Of a DNA stretch of 64,000 bases, positions 21,101-28,640 are shown one piece after another (positions within the stretch are counted from its first letter, which is position 1; each line of letters opens with the position of its first letter). The translations under genes were made by a program, and so were the position numbers. The stretch is from Comamonadaceae bacterium (GTDB taxonomy: Bacteria > Pseudomonadota > Gammaproteobacteria > Burkholderiales > Burkholderiaceae_C). The notes below the pieces were generated by a model. That model did not search any database. It saw only the letters and a list, made by a program, of their open reading frames with translations, and was not told where the DNA came from. The stretch spans positions 32,141 through 96,140 of the forward strand of contig CANFLX010000007.1 of the NCBI GenBank assembly GCA_947447985.1, read 5' to 3'.

Positions 21101-22431
21101 GCGGGCAGACTTGGGCGACTGCTTACGTGGATGTGAAAGAGGCGCCCAACCGCTACCCGACGATTGACATTACGAATGTCAGCATTAATTGGTACAACTC
21201 GCAATACGTCGAATTAAACAGTATGACTGTTTATTTCAACATCAATGACGATGGCAATGCGGCGGGGGCAAATTTGCAACTGGTCACCAGCATTGAAAGG
21301 GATCCGAATGGGTGGTACGGCGCGAATGACTTGACGACCTATGGACACACTGGAGGCAGCGGCTTCATCACTGTCTTAGGTCTCAGACTTTGGGACGATT
21401 TTCCTTTGGATCACCACAGCTATTTCAACGAATATCAATCCACCTGGACGCTGACCGACGACAAGGGACTGCAAAACACCTGGCACTTTGACTTTATCGA
21501 CCATGGAATCAACAACTATGAATACAGGGGGTATGCAGACCACTACGGCAACTACATCCCGCCTGTAGTTTTGGACTTGAATGGCGACGGGTTGCACTTC
21601 ACGACCCTGCAAAACTCCCGCGTCAGTTTCGACCTGAACCATGACGGAGTGAACGACAAAATTGCCTGGGCTGGCAACGATGACGGCGTGCTTGTGTGGG
21701 ACAAAGACCGCAATGGACGCATTAGCGATGCCAGTGAGTTTTCGTTTCAAAGCCTCAAAGCCGGAGCACAGACGGACTTGGAAGGCTTACAAGCACTCGA
21801 TACCAACCGCAACGGCATATTGGATGCTGGAGACGAGAAGTTCTCCGAGTTCGGAGTCTGGCAGGACGCCAATGGCAATGGGGTGGCCGATGCTGGTGAA
21901 TTTCAAACGCTGCACGATCGGGGAATCGCCGAAATCAATTTGCACTCGGATGCGCAGATGCGCCAGGCCGGCACTGCATTGGCCAGCAGCAACACAGGCG
22001 AAACCGATGTGACCATCATGGGTAATTCTGCGTTTACACGTACCGATGGCAGTTCGGGCGTTGCTGCGGACGCCATGTTTGCGTTTGAGGTTGGCAAAGC
22101 CACTCATGGCATGGTGGAAGCAAATGTTGTAACCCATTTGGAAGCCGGTGGTGCGCAGCCCCTGATGGACAGCGCCCACCTCGACGCACAGGTTGCGGAG
22201 ATTAATCGTCAGGCACTCGTTTTCAGCCAAATGTGCACCACCACATTCAAGCAAGACGAGCCGCTGGGCTTCATCTCCATCTCACCTGAGCTATGCACCA
22301 GCGCTGACATCGTCAGTCTGCTCCACAGCGCATCCAACGACCGCTTCACCTCTCTTTCTTCCACCAATCCTTTTACAAACCATGACGCATCCCAATCTCA
22401 TGCTGCTGTTGTTGTACGCGAAGCTGCATAA
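15130..22431 (+). CDS. Giant (2433 aa) type I-secreted protein with lysozyme-like domain and cadherin-like repeats
   Basis: Domain order is as follows. Residues ~25-150 are a lysozyme/transglycosylase-like fold with likely catalytic Glu57 (NLESGFNPNA, then SSASGLGQFI). A low-complexity linker follows. Residues ~573-656 are strongly hydrophobic and Gly/Ser-rich and end in a seven-proline tract. Residues ~905-985 carry calcium-loop motifs (DHNNNGQIETSD, DANGDGMLNPGD). Residues ~1402-2004 contain six cadherin-like repeats of about 100 residues, each opening with a GET...ED...LLxND(T/S)D(V/I)D pattern. Residues ~2148-2260 hold five more Dx(N/D)xxG calcium loops. The last ~100 residues are a plausible uncleaved C-terminal secretion signal. 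There is no N-terminal signal peptide and no GGxGxDxUx RTX array. The start at 15130 has a strong GGGAGGTGG; an ATG at 15160 with GGAG is an alternative. Exporter genes and an acyltransferase follow directly. A cell-wall-attacking toxin or adhesin is inferred. Confidence 0.9.
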   Translation: MATTAVNWSHMNDSNRDTSPASAATINDVINKIIVEGTRQDLTPHDIGYLLAMVNLESGFNPNAANPTSSASGLGQFIDSTGRSYGLDDTNRWKVDAQVIALVRIYIDDKAIAEKNGLGDAGIYGAHHDGAAGVLKADAPGIELAHTKVLPKVAAYEALVKDKISSGEVDVSSVANNALPLAESVTPATTPTGHWEDTTQWDEMGNVIQSGPRVWVPDDTPTIRPTAGAGAGRGKVNPPSVETESDPSTVPSNHPTATQISADGTTAALPNGQVIHAGPGGKLDIDVDGILTVSRPAQGWANADGSAADIRQITTYEASGAQIGTSIAQQLSGEAAATENYSQRTIHVPQADGSTSEVQTHFQAGVGWVDESGQMVLSLKDAQAQYDAKAANPIAGVSAENDYLPSGPKGQDQAIPQTVKPADPEPHVQSEQGGDFQSALLDAFSKPSPSAGLGTAAQLASLDTGTVSDAGNGLADPQTTANHTGSPAQKPADTTDYAQANNAASILNLANSLSNLSHFSQLSDTAKLNSLVALYNQIDHLGSGLATLNNLPLSTGVSVGNGNLAGDMSTYGAGLSFINSLQGNDAIAQVSSAASFANAISGSNVVPIPGIMALNLLDSMQSGNAVSVLSSVVAFIPGWGQAASIVISVLGGSLLSPPPPPPPAGHVVFGWDESGQITHTLDFEQSKGGPAATQIAQSVQTLLENVVASINSQAPDASQHVALNPYRMPSISFADGHTWLYMEQADGNSLKLDINSSNLAQDLVQALASNGGLLPQWQVQTLQAHLQSLHESEAAPEQIAAERNSAIAEATMAGHTAQEGTQAFALQGNAVESADFKTQSFGALVVKIDAVLDAVQHHADRVQATAQDIASTHILKNTDSDAYLETTQWVSATDAQGKLQGILVIDHNNNGQIETSDILNLGGNAGQAGNATDEAQQASANAALQRNNALWLDANGDGMLNPGDPAFAAIKLWVDVQSNGLVDQDELRSLSSVGITSINLKTGEVTYSATDAHGQTVEGHTALTALTLSSETSGVMATHIQKVNADGRLSDTGAGEVIAHEGYQGQTYTAVSTDEAGNVTGGGWGKVREQTYEQQALRTGDWEGTADQEAHRHGGTNVAGAPSETNATGSTDLGVPLRVPKPIAQSTITAGDARVVSDAPLPAVSGSDKAQTNPPTNAQTVIAAGDIRIKSNVPSPNTAAAVLRPSVPPLGFVPSRQNSVQGQVLAVTEGMIESSQSALFSLGANAGLGVLTAVGLGAVQSAQAFERPMLVSDIGPLDASALQFVVTSANMFAPKFAGSLESAVTVGYTTASAFQHVDLGTFHVEPIVNRPVLALPAQNLNPAPTSTPQDQNPDKFTAAGLTASVFVTLAHSVPTSHDPASQPSTADSGTPNLLTLDYPEVQGETLPGTEDVVLRLTQSVLLANDRTINVSAYSDQHSLTITAVSSPQHGQVSLVNGEVLFAPDLNFHGTASFSYTVTDQYGLMATASATLHIAAANDAPVTLGETANSQEDTGLLITQAQLLANDSDVDVATDGQVLSISRVGEAQHGTVWLDGQGNLRFIPEANYHGPAQFIYWVSDGTAVNGGGAETPATVKLTVSAVNDMPVAVGETIEILEDQTLLIAQSALLQNDTDVDTVTDGQVLSITAVANAQHGTVTLRNDGTIAFVPDANFFGTASFDYWVDDGAGGSAIATAVLQIASVNDAPMALGETIQSQEDTLLTITTASLLQNDTDIDNPHRDLKIARVESGTHGSVILNANGDVVFTPDADYNNTDATQAATFTYWVKDPDGAESNPVTTKIMLSAVNDAPVAQAETVAGASEDAAFHINKNLLLANDTDIDDAHSALSLSWVGGSTGGVVSLDVDGNVVFTPAANFNGNASFLYRVRDAAGLESATVQTIIPVASVNDAPVAVDDQFQTYNNATMTVSFNQLAGNDFDVDDQQLTVSAVRDHVIGGQTNGHAQIVNGQVQFVANPNFTGTAAFDYLSDDGHGGQTWATAYVDVKEAPNRYPTIDITNVSINWYNSQYVELNSMTVYFNINDDGNAAGANLQLVTSIERDPNGWYGANDLTTYGHTGGSGFITVLGLRLWDDFPLDHHSYFNEYQSTWTLTDDKGLQNTWHFDFIDHGINNYEYRGYADHYGNYIPPVVLDLNGDGLHFTTLQNSRVSFDLNHDGVNDKIAWAGNDDGVLVWDKDRNGRISDASEFSFQSLKAGAQTDLEGLQALDTNRNGILDAGDEKFSEFGVWQDANGNGVADAGEFQTLHDRGIAEINLHSDAQMRQAGTALASSNTGETDVTIMGNSAFTRTDGSSGVAADAMFAFEVGKATHGMVEANVVTHLEAGGAQPLMDSAHLDAQVAEINRQALVFSQMCTTTFKQDEPLGFISISPELCTSADIVSLLHSASNDRFTSLSSTNPFTNHDASQSHAAVVVREAA

Positions 22432-24616
22432 CTTGCACTTGACCCAAGACCAACTGGAGCACCAATTCGCCCAGTTCGATAAGTCTGGTGAAGCGATGGG
22501 CTTTGGGACTGGGCAAATGCTCTTGGCGCTTCGGGCGCTCGGGTTTGACGCCCAACTCAAACACGGAGCGCGCGCTGAGATCTCTGCTTACGCGATGCCC
22601 GCCCTCATGCCGACGCGGAGGGTGGCAGGCACGAACATGTCCGCGACAACGGGTGAACTGATGCTAGTGGGATTGATTGATGCACAAGGTGTCATGTTGC
22701 AGCGGCAAGGTGATGTTGAACCCCAACGGGTGACGATCGCCCAATTCGATGCGCTATTTGATGGGCAGTGGATTGAGGCTAAGCCACTTCAATCGCACGC
22801 GCTATTTCATGAGCCACATGGAGGTCATAACCACGAAAAATTTGGCTTCGGATGGTTCTGGCACTCGCTCAAAAAATACCGCGGCCTGATGGGCGAGGTG
22901 CTACTCGCATCACTCTTTGTGCAAATCATTGCACTGATCACACCATTGATTTTTCAGGTGGTGATTGACAAAGTACTCACCAACCGCACTTTGTCCACGC
23001 TTGATGTGATGGTGGTCGCACTGCTTGGGGTAGGAATCTTTGAAATCGTGCTGGGTGCCATACGCCATTACCTTATGAGCCACACCACCAACCGCGTGGA
23101 TGTTGAGCTGGGGGCTAAGTTGTTTCGCCACCTGCTGCACTTGCCGCTTTCGTACTTTGAGAGCCGGCGCAGTGGGGATACGGTTGCCAGGGTGCGGGAA
23201 TTGGATAACGCTCGCAACTTCCTCACAGGCCAAGCGCTCACCAGTTGGCTTGATCTGCTGTTTGCAGTGGTGTACATCGCAGTCATGTTTTATTACAGCG
23301 TAACTCTGACGTTGGTCGTGCTCGCTGCTTTGCCGGTTTTCTTTGGTGCGTCAGCGGTCATTACGCCGCTCTTGCGGAAAAAATTGGAAGACAAGTTTGC
23401 ATTAGGAGCTGAAAACCAGGCTTTCTTGGTGGAAACCGTCACCTCCATGGAGACACTGAAGAGCCACGCGGTTGAGCCCCAATGGCAGCATGCATGGGAG
23501 CAGCGTCTGGCCAATTACGTGAACACTTCGTTTGAGGGCGGGCACTTGGGGAACGCGACGAACCAGTTCATCAGCCTGGCTAGCAAGGTGCTGACCGTGC
23601 TGCTTTTGTGGCTCGGTGCAAAGGCGGTCATTGATGGTGAACTGACCGTTGGCGGCCTGATTGCCTTCAATATGCTCAGCGGCAGGGTCAATACGCCCAT
23701 TCTGAAATTGTCATCACTCTGGCAAGATTTCACTCAAATGAAAGTCAGCGTCAAACGACTGGCGGACATATTGGATTCCCAGCCCGAGCCCGCATTTCGT
23801 CCTCACCGCGCTCTGCCACCGCAGGTGCAGGGAAAGGTGGCCTTTGAGGGCGTGAGTTTCAGGTATGCGCCCAATTTGCGTTGCGTCTTGAGTGACGTGA
23901 GCTTTGAAGTAGAGCCGGGAGAGGTGATTGGTGTGGTGGGAATTTCTGGTGCCGGTAAGACCACACTCATGCGCCTTTTGCAGCGGCTTTATACCCCGGA
24001 GCGGGGCCGCATCTTGTTGGACGGGGTAGACATCAACCTGGTTGACACTGCGTGGTTGCGCCGGCAAATCGGGGTCGTGGGGCAAGACACCTTGCTTTTT
24101 AACCGAAGCTTGCGTGAGAACATCACTCTCGCAGCGCCAGGCCTGGAGATGCCGGAAGTCATGGAGGCGGCTAGGCTCGCGGGTGCCCACGAGTTTATTT
24201 TGCAACTCCCCGACGGTTATGACACAGTGATTGGCGAGCGAGGCAGTCGACTGAGTGGTGGTCAGCGTGCGCGGATTGCGATTGCACGCGCACTTGCGAC
24301 CAATCCGCGGATGTTGTTGCTCGATGAGGCCACAGCATCGCTCGACTATGAAAGCGAGCGTGTCATTCATGACAACATGGCGGCCATTGCAAAAGGGCGG
24401 ACTGTCTTCATCGTCGCGCACCGCCTGTCCACACTTCGCCTAGCCGACCGAATCCTGGTGCTTGACCAAGGGCAGATAGTCGAGACTGGGCCCCACAGCA
24501 GATTGATTGGTACCGGCGGACGCTACGCCAGCCTGTACCAAGCGCATCAGGTTCTGGAGCACGAAAGCGCAGCCTCAAACAAGCACCACGAGGACAAAGG
24601 ATGGGTCGCAGCATGA
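22382..24616 (+). CDS. Type I secretion ABC exporter (HlyB family)
   Basis: This 744-residue exporter has an N-terminal C39-like domain (residues ~1-125) that lacks the catalytic cysteine, as in HlyB, so it would bind unfolded substrate rather than cleave a leader. Six membrane helices span about 155-430. The ATPase domain has Walker A GISGAGKTT, signature LSGGQRARIAIARAL and DEATASLD. The ATG at 22382 lies 50 bases inside the end of the giant gene, which indicates translational coupling and supports that protein as the cargo. Confidence 0.93.
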   Translation: MTHPNLMLLLLYAKLHNLHLTQDQLEHQFAQFDKSGEAMGFGTGQMLLALRALGFDAQLKHGARAEISAYAMPALMPTRRVAGTNMSATTGELMLVGLIDAQGVMLQRQGDVEPQRVTIAQFDALFDGQWIEAKPLQSHALFHEPHGGHNHEKFGFGWFWHSLKKYRGLMGEVLLASLFVQIIALITPLIFQVVIDKVLTNRTLSTLDVMVVALLGVGIFEIVLGAIRHYLMSHTTNRVDVELGAKLFRHLLHLPLSYFESRRSGDTVARVRELDNARNFLTGQALTSWLDLLFAVVYIAVMFYYSVTLTLVVLAALPVFFGASAVITPLLRKKLEDKFALGAENQAFLVETVTSMETLKSHAVEPQWQHAWEQRLANYVNTSFEGGHLGNATNQFISLASKVLTVLLLWLGAKAVIDGELTVGGLIAFNMLSGRVNTPILKLSSLWQDFTQMKVSVKRLADILDSQPEPAFRPHRALPPQVQGKVAFEGVSFRYAPNLRCVLSDVSFEVEPGEVIGVVGISGAGKTTLMRLLQRLYTPERGRILLDGVDINLVDTAWLRRQIGVVGQDTLLFNRSLRENITLAAPGLEMPEVMEAARLAGAHEFILQLPDGYDTVIGERGSRLSGGQRARIAIARALATNPRMLLLDEATASLDYESERVIHDNMAAIAKGRTVFIVAHRLSTLRLADRILVLDQGQIVETGPHSRLIGTGGRYASLYQAHQVLEHESAASNKHHEDKGWVAA

Positions 24617-25947
24617 CTGAAACCACCAAGGCCGATCCTTACAAATTCAACCCGTTCAGCGCCCCGGCATTAGCCCTTGCCGCGCGGCCACCATTGAAAG
24701 TGGTTCGCATGGCTTCCTTGTCCATTTGCGCCATGTCGGCTGTGGCACTTGTGTTCTCTTACGTGGCTTATATGGATGTGGTGGTCACTGCACAAGGCAA
24801 GGTCATACCAGCGGGCAAAAGCAAGGTGATTCAGCCGTTGGAGACCGGCGTGGTTCACGCCATCGGCGTGCGCGACGGCCAGAGTGTCAAGGTCGGTGAT
24901 GTGTTGGTTGAGCTGGACATTACCAATTCCACGGCGGATCGGGACCGCGTGGAGCGCGAATTGTGGGAGGCGCGCGCCGAAGTGCTGCGTGCCAAAGCAC
25001 AGTTGGCTGGACAGGACCATTTCAATGGCATAGCCGATATGCCGCTGGAAGTCATGCAAAACCAGAATTCCGTTCTTCAAAGCAGATTCGTGGAGCAGCG
25101 TGCCAGGCTGGCAGCGCTGGATTCGGAGCTTTCCAAGCGCCGGGCCGATGCTGATGCGATCAGCAGCGGACTGGCGCAGAGTCGCACCAGTCTTCCGTTG
25201 ATTATGCAAAAGCATCAAATGCGGGAGGATTTGGCCAAAACGGGGCACATAGCACAAACAGCAGTGATTGAGACGCAGATGGAACTCATCAATGTGCAAA
25301 AAGACATTGCCGTACAAGGTCACCGCTTGGAGGAATCTCAAGCAGGGTTGGCTGCAGCAAAACAGCAAATCACCCAAGCCGTCGCGGAGTTTCGCTCTCG
25401 CGCAGGTGCAGAATTGTTGGACGCAGTCAAAAAACGTGATGTGGCAGAGCAAGAGCTCATTAAAACCCGACAGCGCCTGCTGCAACAGACACTGCGCGCA
25501 CCAATTGATGGCGTGGTCCAGCAGCTCGCGGTGAGTACGTTAAGCGGAGTGGTGACGGCCGCACAACCACTTATGACCATCGTACCGGAGAACACCCCGC
25601 TGGAGCTTGAAGCACAGGTGTTGAACCGCGACATCGGTCATGTTCGCGTAGGTCAGCGTGTGATCAACAAAGTTGAAACATTTGACTTCACGCGCTTTGG
25701 GTACATCGAGGGTCAGGTTTTGTGGGTGGGAACGGACGCGATACAAGACCAAAAACTAGGGGCAGTATTTCCTGTGCGTATCGGACTGGCGCATACCCAT
25801 ACGCCCACCGCGGTGAATGGGCTCATTGGTGAGGTACGGGCCGGTATGGTGGTGACTGCTGACATTCGCACCGACGAACGTCGGCTCTTGGAGTATGTGG
25901 TCGCGCCCATGCTGCGTTACAAGCAGGAGGCCTTGCGTGAACGTTAA
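24613..25947 (+). CDS. Type I secretion membrane fusion protein (HlyD family)
   Basis: This 444-residue adaptor has one N-terminal membrane helix (residues ~30-55), a split biotinyl-lipoyl domain (GVVHAIGVRDGQSVKVGDVL and LRAPIDGVVQQLAV), a long helical hairpin between them and a C-terminal beta domain (VLWVGTDAIQD). It bridges the ABC exporter and the outer-membrane channel. The chosen ATG overlaps the exporter stop as ATGA. An ATG at 24601, with AGGACAAAGG before it, is an equally good alternative. Confidence 0.92.
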   Translation: MTETTKADPYKFNPFSAPALALAARPPLKVVRMASLSICAMSAVALVFSYVAYMDVVVTAQGKVIPAGKSKVIQPLETGVVHAIGVRDGQSVKVGDVLVELDITNSTADRDRVERELWEARAEVLRAKAQLAGQDHFNGIADMPLEVMQNQNSVLQSRFVEQRARLAALDSELSKRRADADAISSGLAQSRTSLPLIMQKHQMREDLAKTGHIAQTAVIETQMELINVQKDIAVQGHRLEESQAGLAAAKQQITQAVAEFRSRAGAELLDAVKKRDVAEQELIKTRQRLLQQTLRAPIDGVVQQLAVSTLSGVVTAAQPLMTIVPENTPLELEAQVLNRDIGHVRVGQRVINKVETFDFTRFGYIEGQVLWVGTDAIQDQKLGAVFPVRIGLAHTHTPTAVNGLIGEVRAGMVVTADIRTDERRLLEYVVAPMLRYKQEALRER

Positions 25948-27415
25948 TAAAGTATTCAATAAGTCCAAGTACGAGAGCAGCGTGGGCAGCAAGACAGCGG
26001 GTGAAAAAAGGCTAAGACCACTCTCTTCGGCAACGTCCAGGCAATCCGCGGGCAGCGCAATTGCCTTTTGTTCAGGATTGCTAGCTAGCCTCGTTTGCGG
26101 ATACGCGCAGTCACAAACTTTGTCTGATCTCTACCAAAAGGCGCGAGCACAGGACCCGCAATTTCGCGCTGCTCAAAACGCACTTGCGGCTGGTTTGGAA
26201 AAGCTTCCCCAAGCACGTTCCGTCTTGATGCCGAGCGTGAACCTAAACGCTAACAAAGGTCGGCAGTTTGGCGATGCATCATTTTCGGAGGCATCCTATG
26301 TGCAGCGTGATGTGCAGTCTTGGTCATGGACCGCGCAGATAACACAGCCACTGTTTCGTTGGACCAATTGGGTAGGGTGGCGACAGGCAGAAGCGCAAAT
26401 TCGACAATCATTGATGCAATTTGCGATCGCAGAGCAGGACTTGATGTTGAGAAGCGCACAGGCATATGCCGATGCAGTACTGGCTTTACAGAGTCTGGAG
26501 GTTGCCAAGGGGCAGGTCAAAGCGGTGGAAGAGCAGTTGGTGCTTGCTGAGCGAACTTATGCAGTGGGCACCGGTACCGTCACAGACATACAGGAGTCTC
26601 GCGCTAAATTGGCTTTGGCACAGGCTCAAAAAGTAACCGCGGACAACGATGTCGAAATTAGGAATGCTGAGCTTGAGAAACTTCTTGGAGAGCCCTTTGT
26701 ATTACCAATGATGTTGCCCACAGAAGATCGTACCGGCCAAAAACGGGATGAACAGGCATTGTCCATGGTAGATGTGGAGTCGCTGAAGGTATTGCTTACC
26801 GGAACACCGAAAAACCTGCAGATTCAATTGCAGGAAGCTGCTTTGGAAATAGCCCGACACGAAACTGCAAAAAATTACGCGGCGCATCTGCCTACGCTGG
26901 ATCTGGTTGTATCGCGCAACGGAAGCTACAACTCTGGGACTCTCAGTTCACCAGCAGACCTTGCGTCGCTTACCGTTTCAAACTCCGTGTCGCTGCAGCT
27001 GTCGTTGCCAATTTACAGTGGTGGGAGCGCCGAGTCCCGCGTACGCGAAGCCAGCGCACTTGAAGACAAGGCTCGGGAGGACTTAATTTTTGCGCAGCGC
27101 AATGCTTCCACCCAAGTTCGCCAGGCTTATGCGGGCGTTGTGAACGGACAAGCTCAGGTTGAGGCATTGCACACAGCGGTAATTACAGGTCGCAATGCGG
27201 TTGAGTCCAACAAAATAGGGCTGAAGATCGGTACGCGTATCACGCCCGACGTGTTGACCGCTGAGCAGCAACTCTTTGGGTCTCTGCGTGATTTGTATAA
27301 GGCGCGTATCGAAGTGGCTATGCAACTGCTGAAGCTCAAAGCCGCAATCGGACAGCTTCGTCCGGAAGATTTGCAACTCACCGACCTGGCATTGGCGCAA
27401 CCGTTTGCTCAGTAG
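25937..27415 (+). CDS. TolC-family outer-membrane channel
   Basis: This 492-residue protein starts at a GTG with a perfect AGGAGG six bases upstream, overlapping the adaptor gene by 11 bases. An export signal (SAIAFCSGLLASLVCGYAQSQ) precedes the mature start LSDLYQKARAQDPQF. Two homologous OEP domains follow, with typical helical signatures such as YADAVLALQSL and AQRNASTQVRQAYAGV. The YAVGTGTVTDIQESRAKL segment is characteristic of the TolC tip. Confidence 0.93.
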   Translation: MNVNKVFNKSKYESSVGSKTAGEKRLRPLSSATSRQSAGSAIAFCSGLLASLVCGYAQSQTLSDLYQKARAQDPQFRAAQNALAAGLEKLPQARSVLMPSVNLNANKGRQFGDASFSEASYVQRDVQSWSWTAQITQPLFRWTNWVGWRQAEAQIRQSLMQFAIAEQDLMLRSAQAYADAVLALQSLEVAKGQVKAVEEQLVLAERTYAVGTGTVTDIQESRAKLALAQAQKVTADNDVEIRNAELEKLLGEPFVLPMMLPTEDRTGQKRDEQALSMVDVESLKVLLTGTPKNLQIQLQEAALEIARHETAKNYAAHLPTLDLVVSRNGSYNSGTLSSPADLASLTVSNSVSLQLSLPIYSGGSAESRVREASALEDKAREDLIFAQRNASTQVRQAYAGVVNGQAQVEALHTAVITGRNAVESNKIGLKIGTRITPDVLTAEQQLFGSLRDLYKARIEVAMQLLKLKAAIGQLRPEDLQLTDLALAQPFAQ

Positions 27416-27463
27416 GTATTGCGACGAACTCTAGGCGAATAAACAAAGAATGATCCACGTACC

Positions 27464-27991
27464 ATGAACACCACCACCCAGGCCGCGCCTACTGGTGGCT
27501 CAGACGGCCCGATGACGCCCGAGCAGGCATCGCATTTTTCTGAGCATATCAAGGCGCAGGTTCAGCATGTGATTGCCAAGGTGCCCCTGCTTGGTGTTGT
27601 GACTTGGCTCATGCTGCAGAACAGTACAACGCGTCACACTTTAATCAGCGAATTAGAGTGGCGGGTCATGCCGCCCTTGGTGCGTGACCAGTCAAGGATT
27701 TACCTGCAAGACAACGCGCCGGTCGCCTACGTCTCATGGGCCCGACTTTCAGATGCATCGGCAGAACGCTACAAATTTCCACCGCACCATTTATCCAGCA
27801 CTGACTGGAATTCTGGCGAAAACAATTGGGTCGTGGACCTGTGCGCACCCTTTGGCGGCGCCAGCGATATCATTCATGTGCTTCGTAACACCGTGTTCAA
27901 AGGCCAGGCGTTGAATCAGTTATCTGTCGCCGCGGATGGGAGGCCCGAAGTCATCACATGGCCGGCATCAGTGGATGCACCATTGGCCTGA
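27464..27991 (+). CDS. HlyC-type protoxin lysine acyltransferase
   Basis: This 175-residue protein aligns with HlyC, which transfers acyl chains from acyl-ACP to internal lysines of protoxins. The catalytic histidine is His58 (in TTRHTLISE) and the conserved acid is Asp125 in NWVVDLCAPFGG, matching the DWIAPFG block of HlyC. The family motif PVAYVSWARLS is present at residues 86-96. It lies 48 bases after the TolC gene, whereas in classical loci the acyltransferase gene comes first. Its expected substrate is the giant protein, although that protein lacks an RTX array. Confidence 0.88.
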   Translation: MNTTTQAAPTGGSDGPMTPEQASHFSEHIKAQVQHVIAKVPLLGVVTWLMLQNSTTRHTLISELEWRVMPPLVRDQSRIYLQDNAPVAYVSWARLSDASAERYKFPPHHLSSTDWNSGENNWVVDLCAPFGGASDIIHVLRNTVFKGQALNQLSVAADGRPEVITWPASVDAPLA

Positions 27992-28032
27992 AATTTCAAG
28001 ATTTACGCGCCGCTTCAAAAAGTCAAAACCCC

Positions 28033-28635
28033 ATGCACATCGCCATCCTCACTTTTCAAGGCTTTAACGAACTCGACTCGCTGATTGCGCTGGGCGTGCT
28101 CAATCGCGTCAAGCGGCCCGATTGGCGTGTGAGCCTGTGCTGCCCCGAGCCCACCGTCACGTCCATGAACGGCGTGGTGGTGCATGCGCAGTCGTCGCTG
28201 GCCGAGGTGGCTGCGGCCGACGCGGTGGTTGTGGGCAGTGGCATGCAAACGCGCGAGGTGGTCAACAACCCCGCCCTCATGGCCCAACTGCGCTTAGACC
28301 CGGCGCGGCAGTTGATTGCCGCACAGTGCTCGGGCACGCTGGTCTTGGCCAAGCTGGGCTTGCTAGACGCGTTGCCGGCCTGCACCGACCTCATTACCAA
28401 GCCCTGGGTGCAAGAGGCGGGTGTGCAGGTGTTGAACCAGCCCTTTTTTGCCGCTGGCAACGTGGCCACGGCGGGCGGTTGTTTTGCCTCGCAGTACCTG
28501 GCGGCGTGGATCATCGCCCGCATGGTGGGCCAGGACGAGGCCCGCGCCGCGCTGCACTACGTGGCACCGGTGGGCGAGAAAGACGACTACGTCAACCGCG
28601 CCATGGGCAACATTGCGCCCTACTTGCCCGCTTAA
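28033..28635 (+). CDS. DJ-1/PfpI family protein
   Basis: This 200-residue protein belongs to the class I glutamine amidotransferase-like superfamily. The nucleophile elbow is IAAQCSGTLVLA, with Cys near residue 99, and the fold begins MHIAILTFQGFNELD. Members include stress proteins, glyoxalases and isonitrile hydratases; sequence alone does not separate these. It starts 41 bases after the acyltransferase gene on the same strand, but its GC-rich composition resembles the core genome. Confidence 0.85.
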   Translation: MHIAILTFQGFNELDSLIALGVLNRVKRPDWRVSLCCPEPTVTSMNGVVVHAQSSLAEVAAADAVVVGSGMQTREVVNNPALMAQLRLDPARQLIAAQCSGTLVLAKLGLLDALPACTDLITKPWVQEAGVQVLNQPFFAAGNVATAGGCFASQYLAAWIIARMVGQDEARAALHYVAPVGEKDDYVNRAMGNIAPYLPA

Positions 28636-28640
28636 ACCAT

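Noticed and set aside
15130..22431. Classical RTX toxin label for the giant protein
   Set aside because: No GGxGxDxUx nonapeptide array is visible on reading through the whole protein; the calcium loops are of the DxNxDG type instead.
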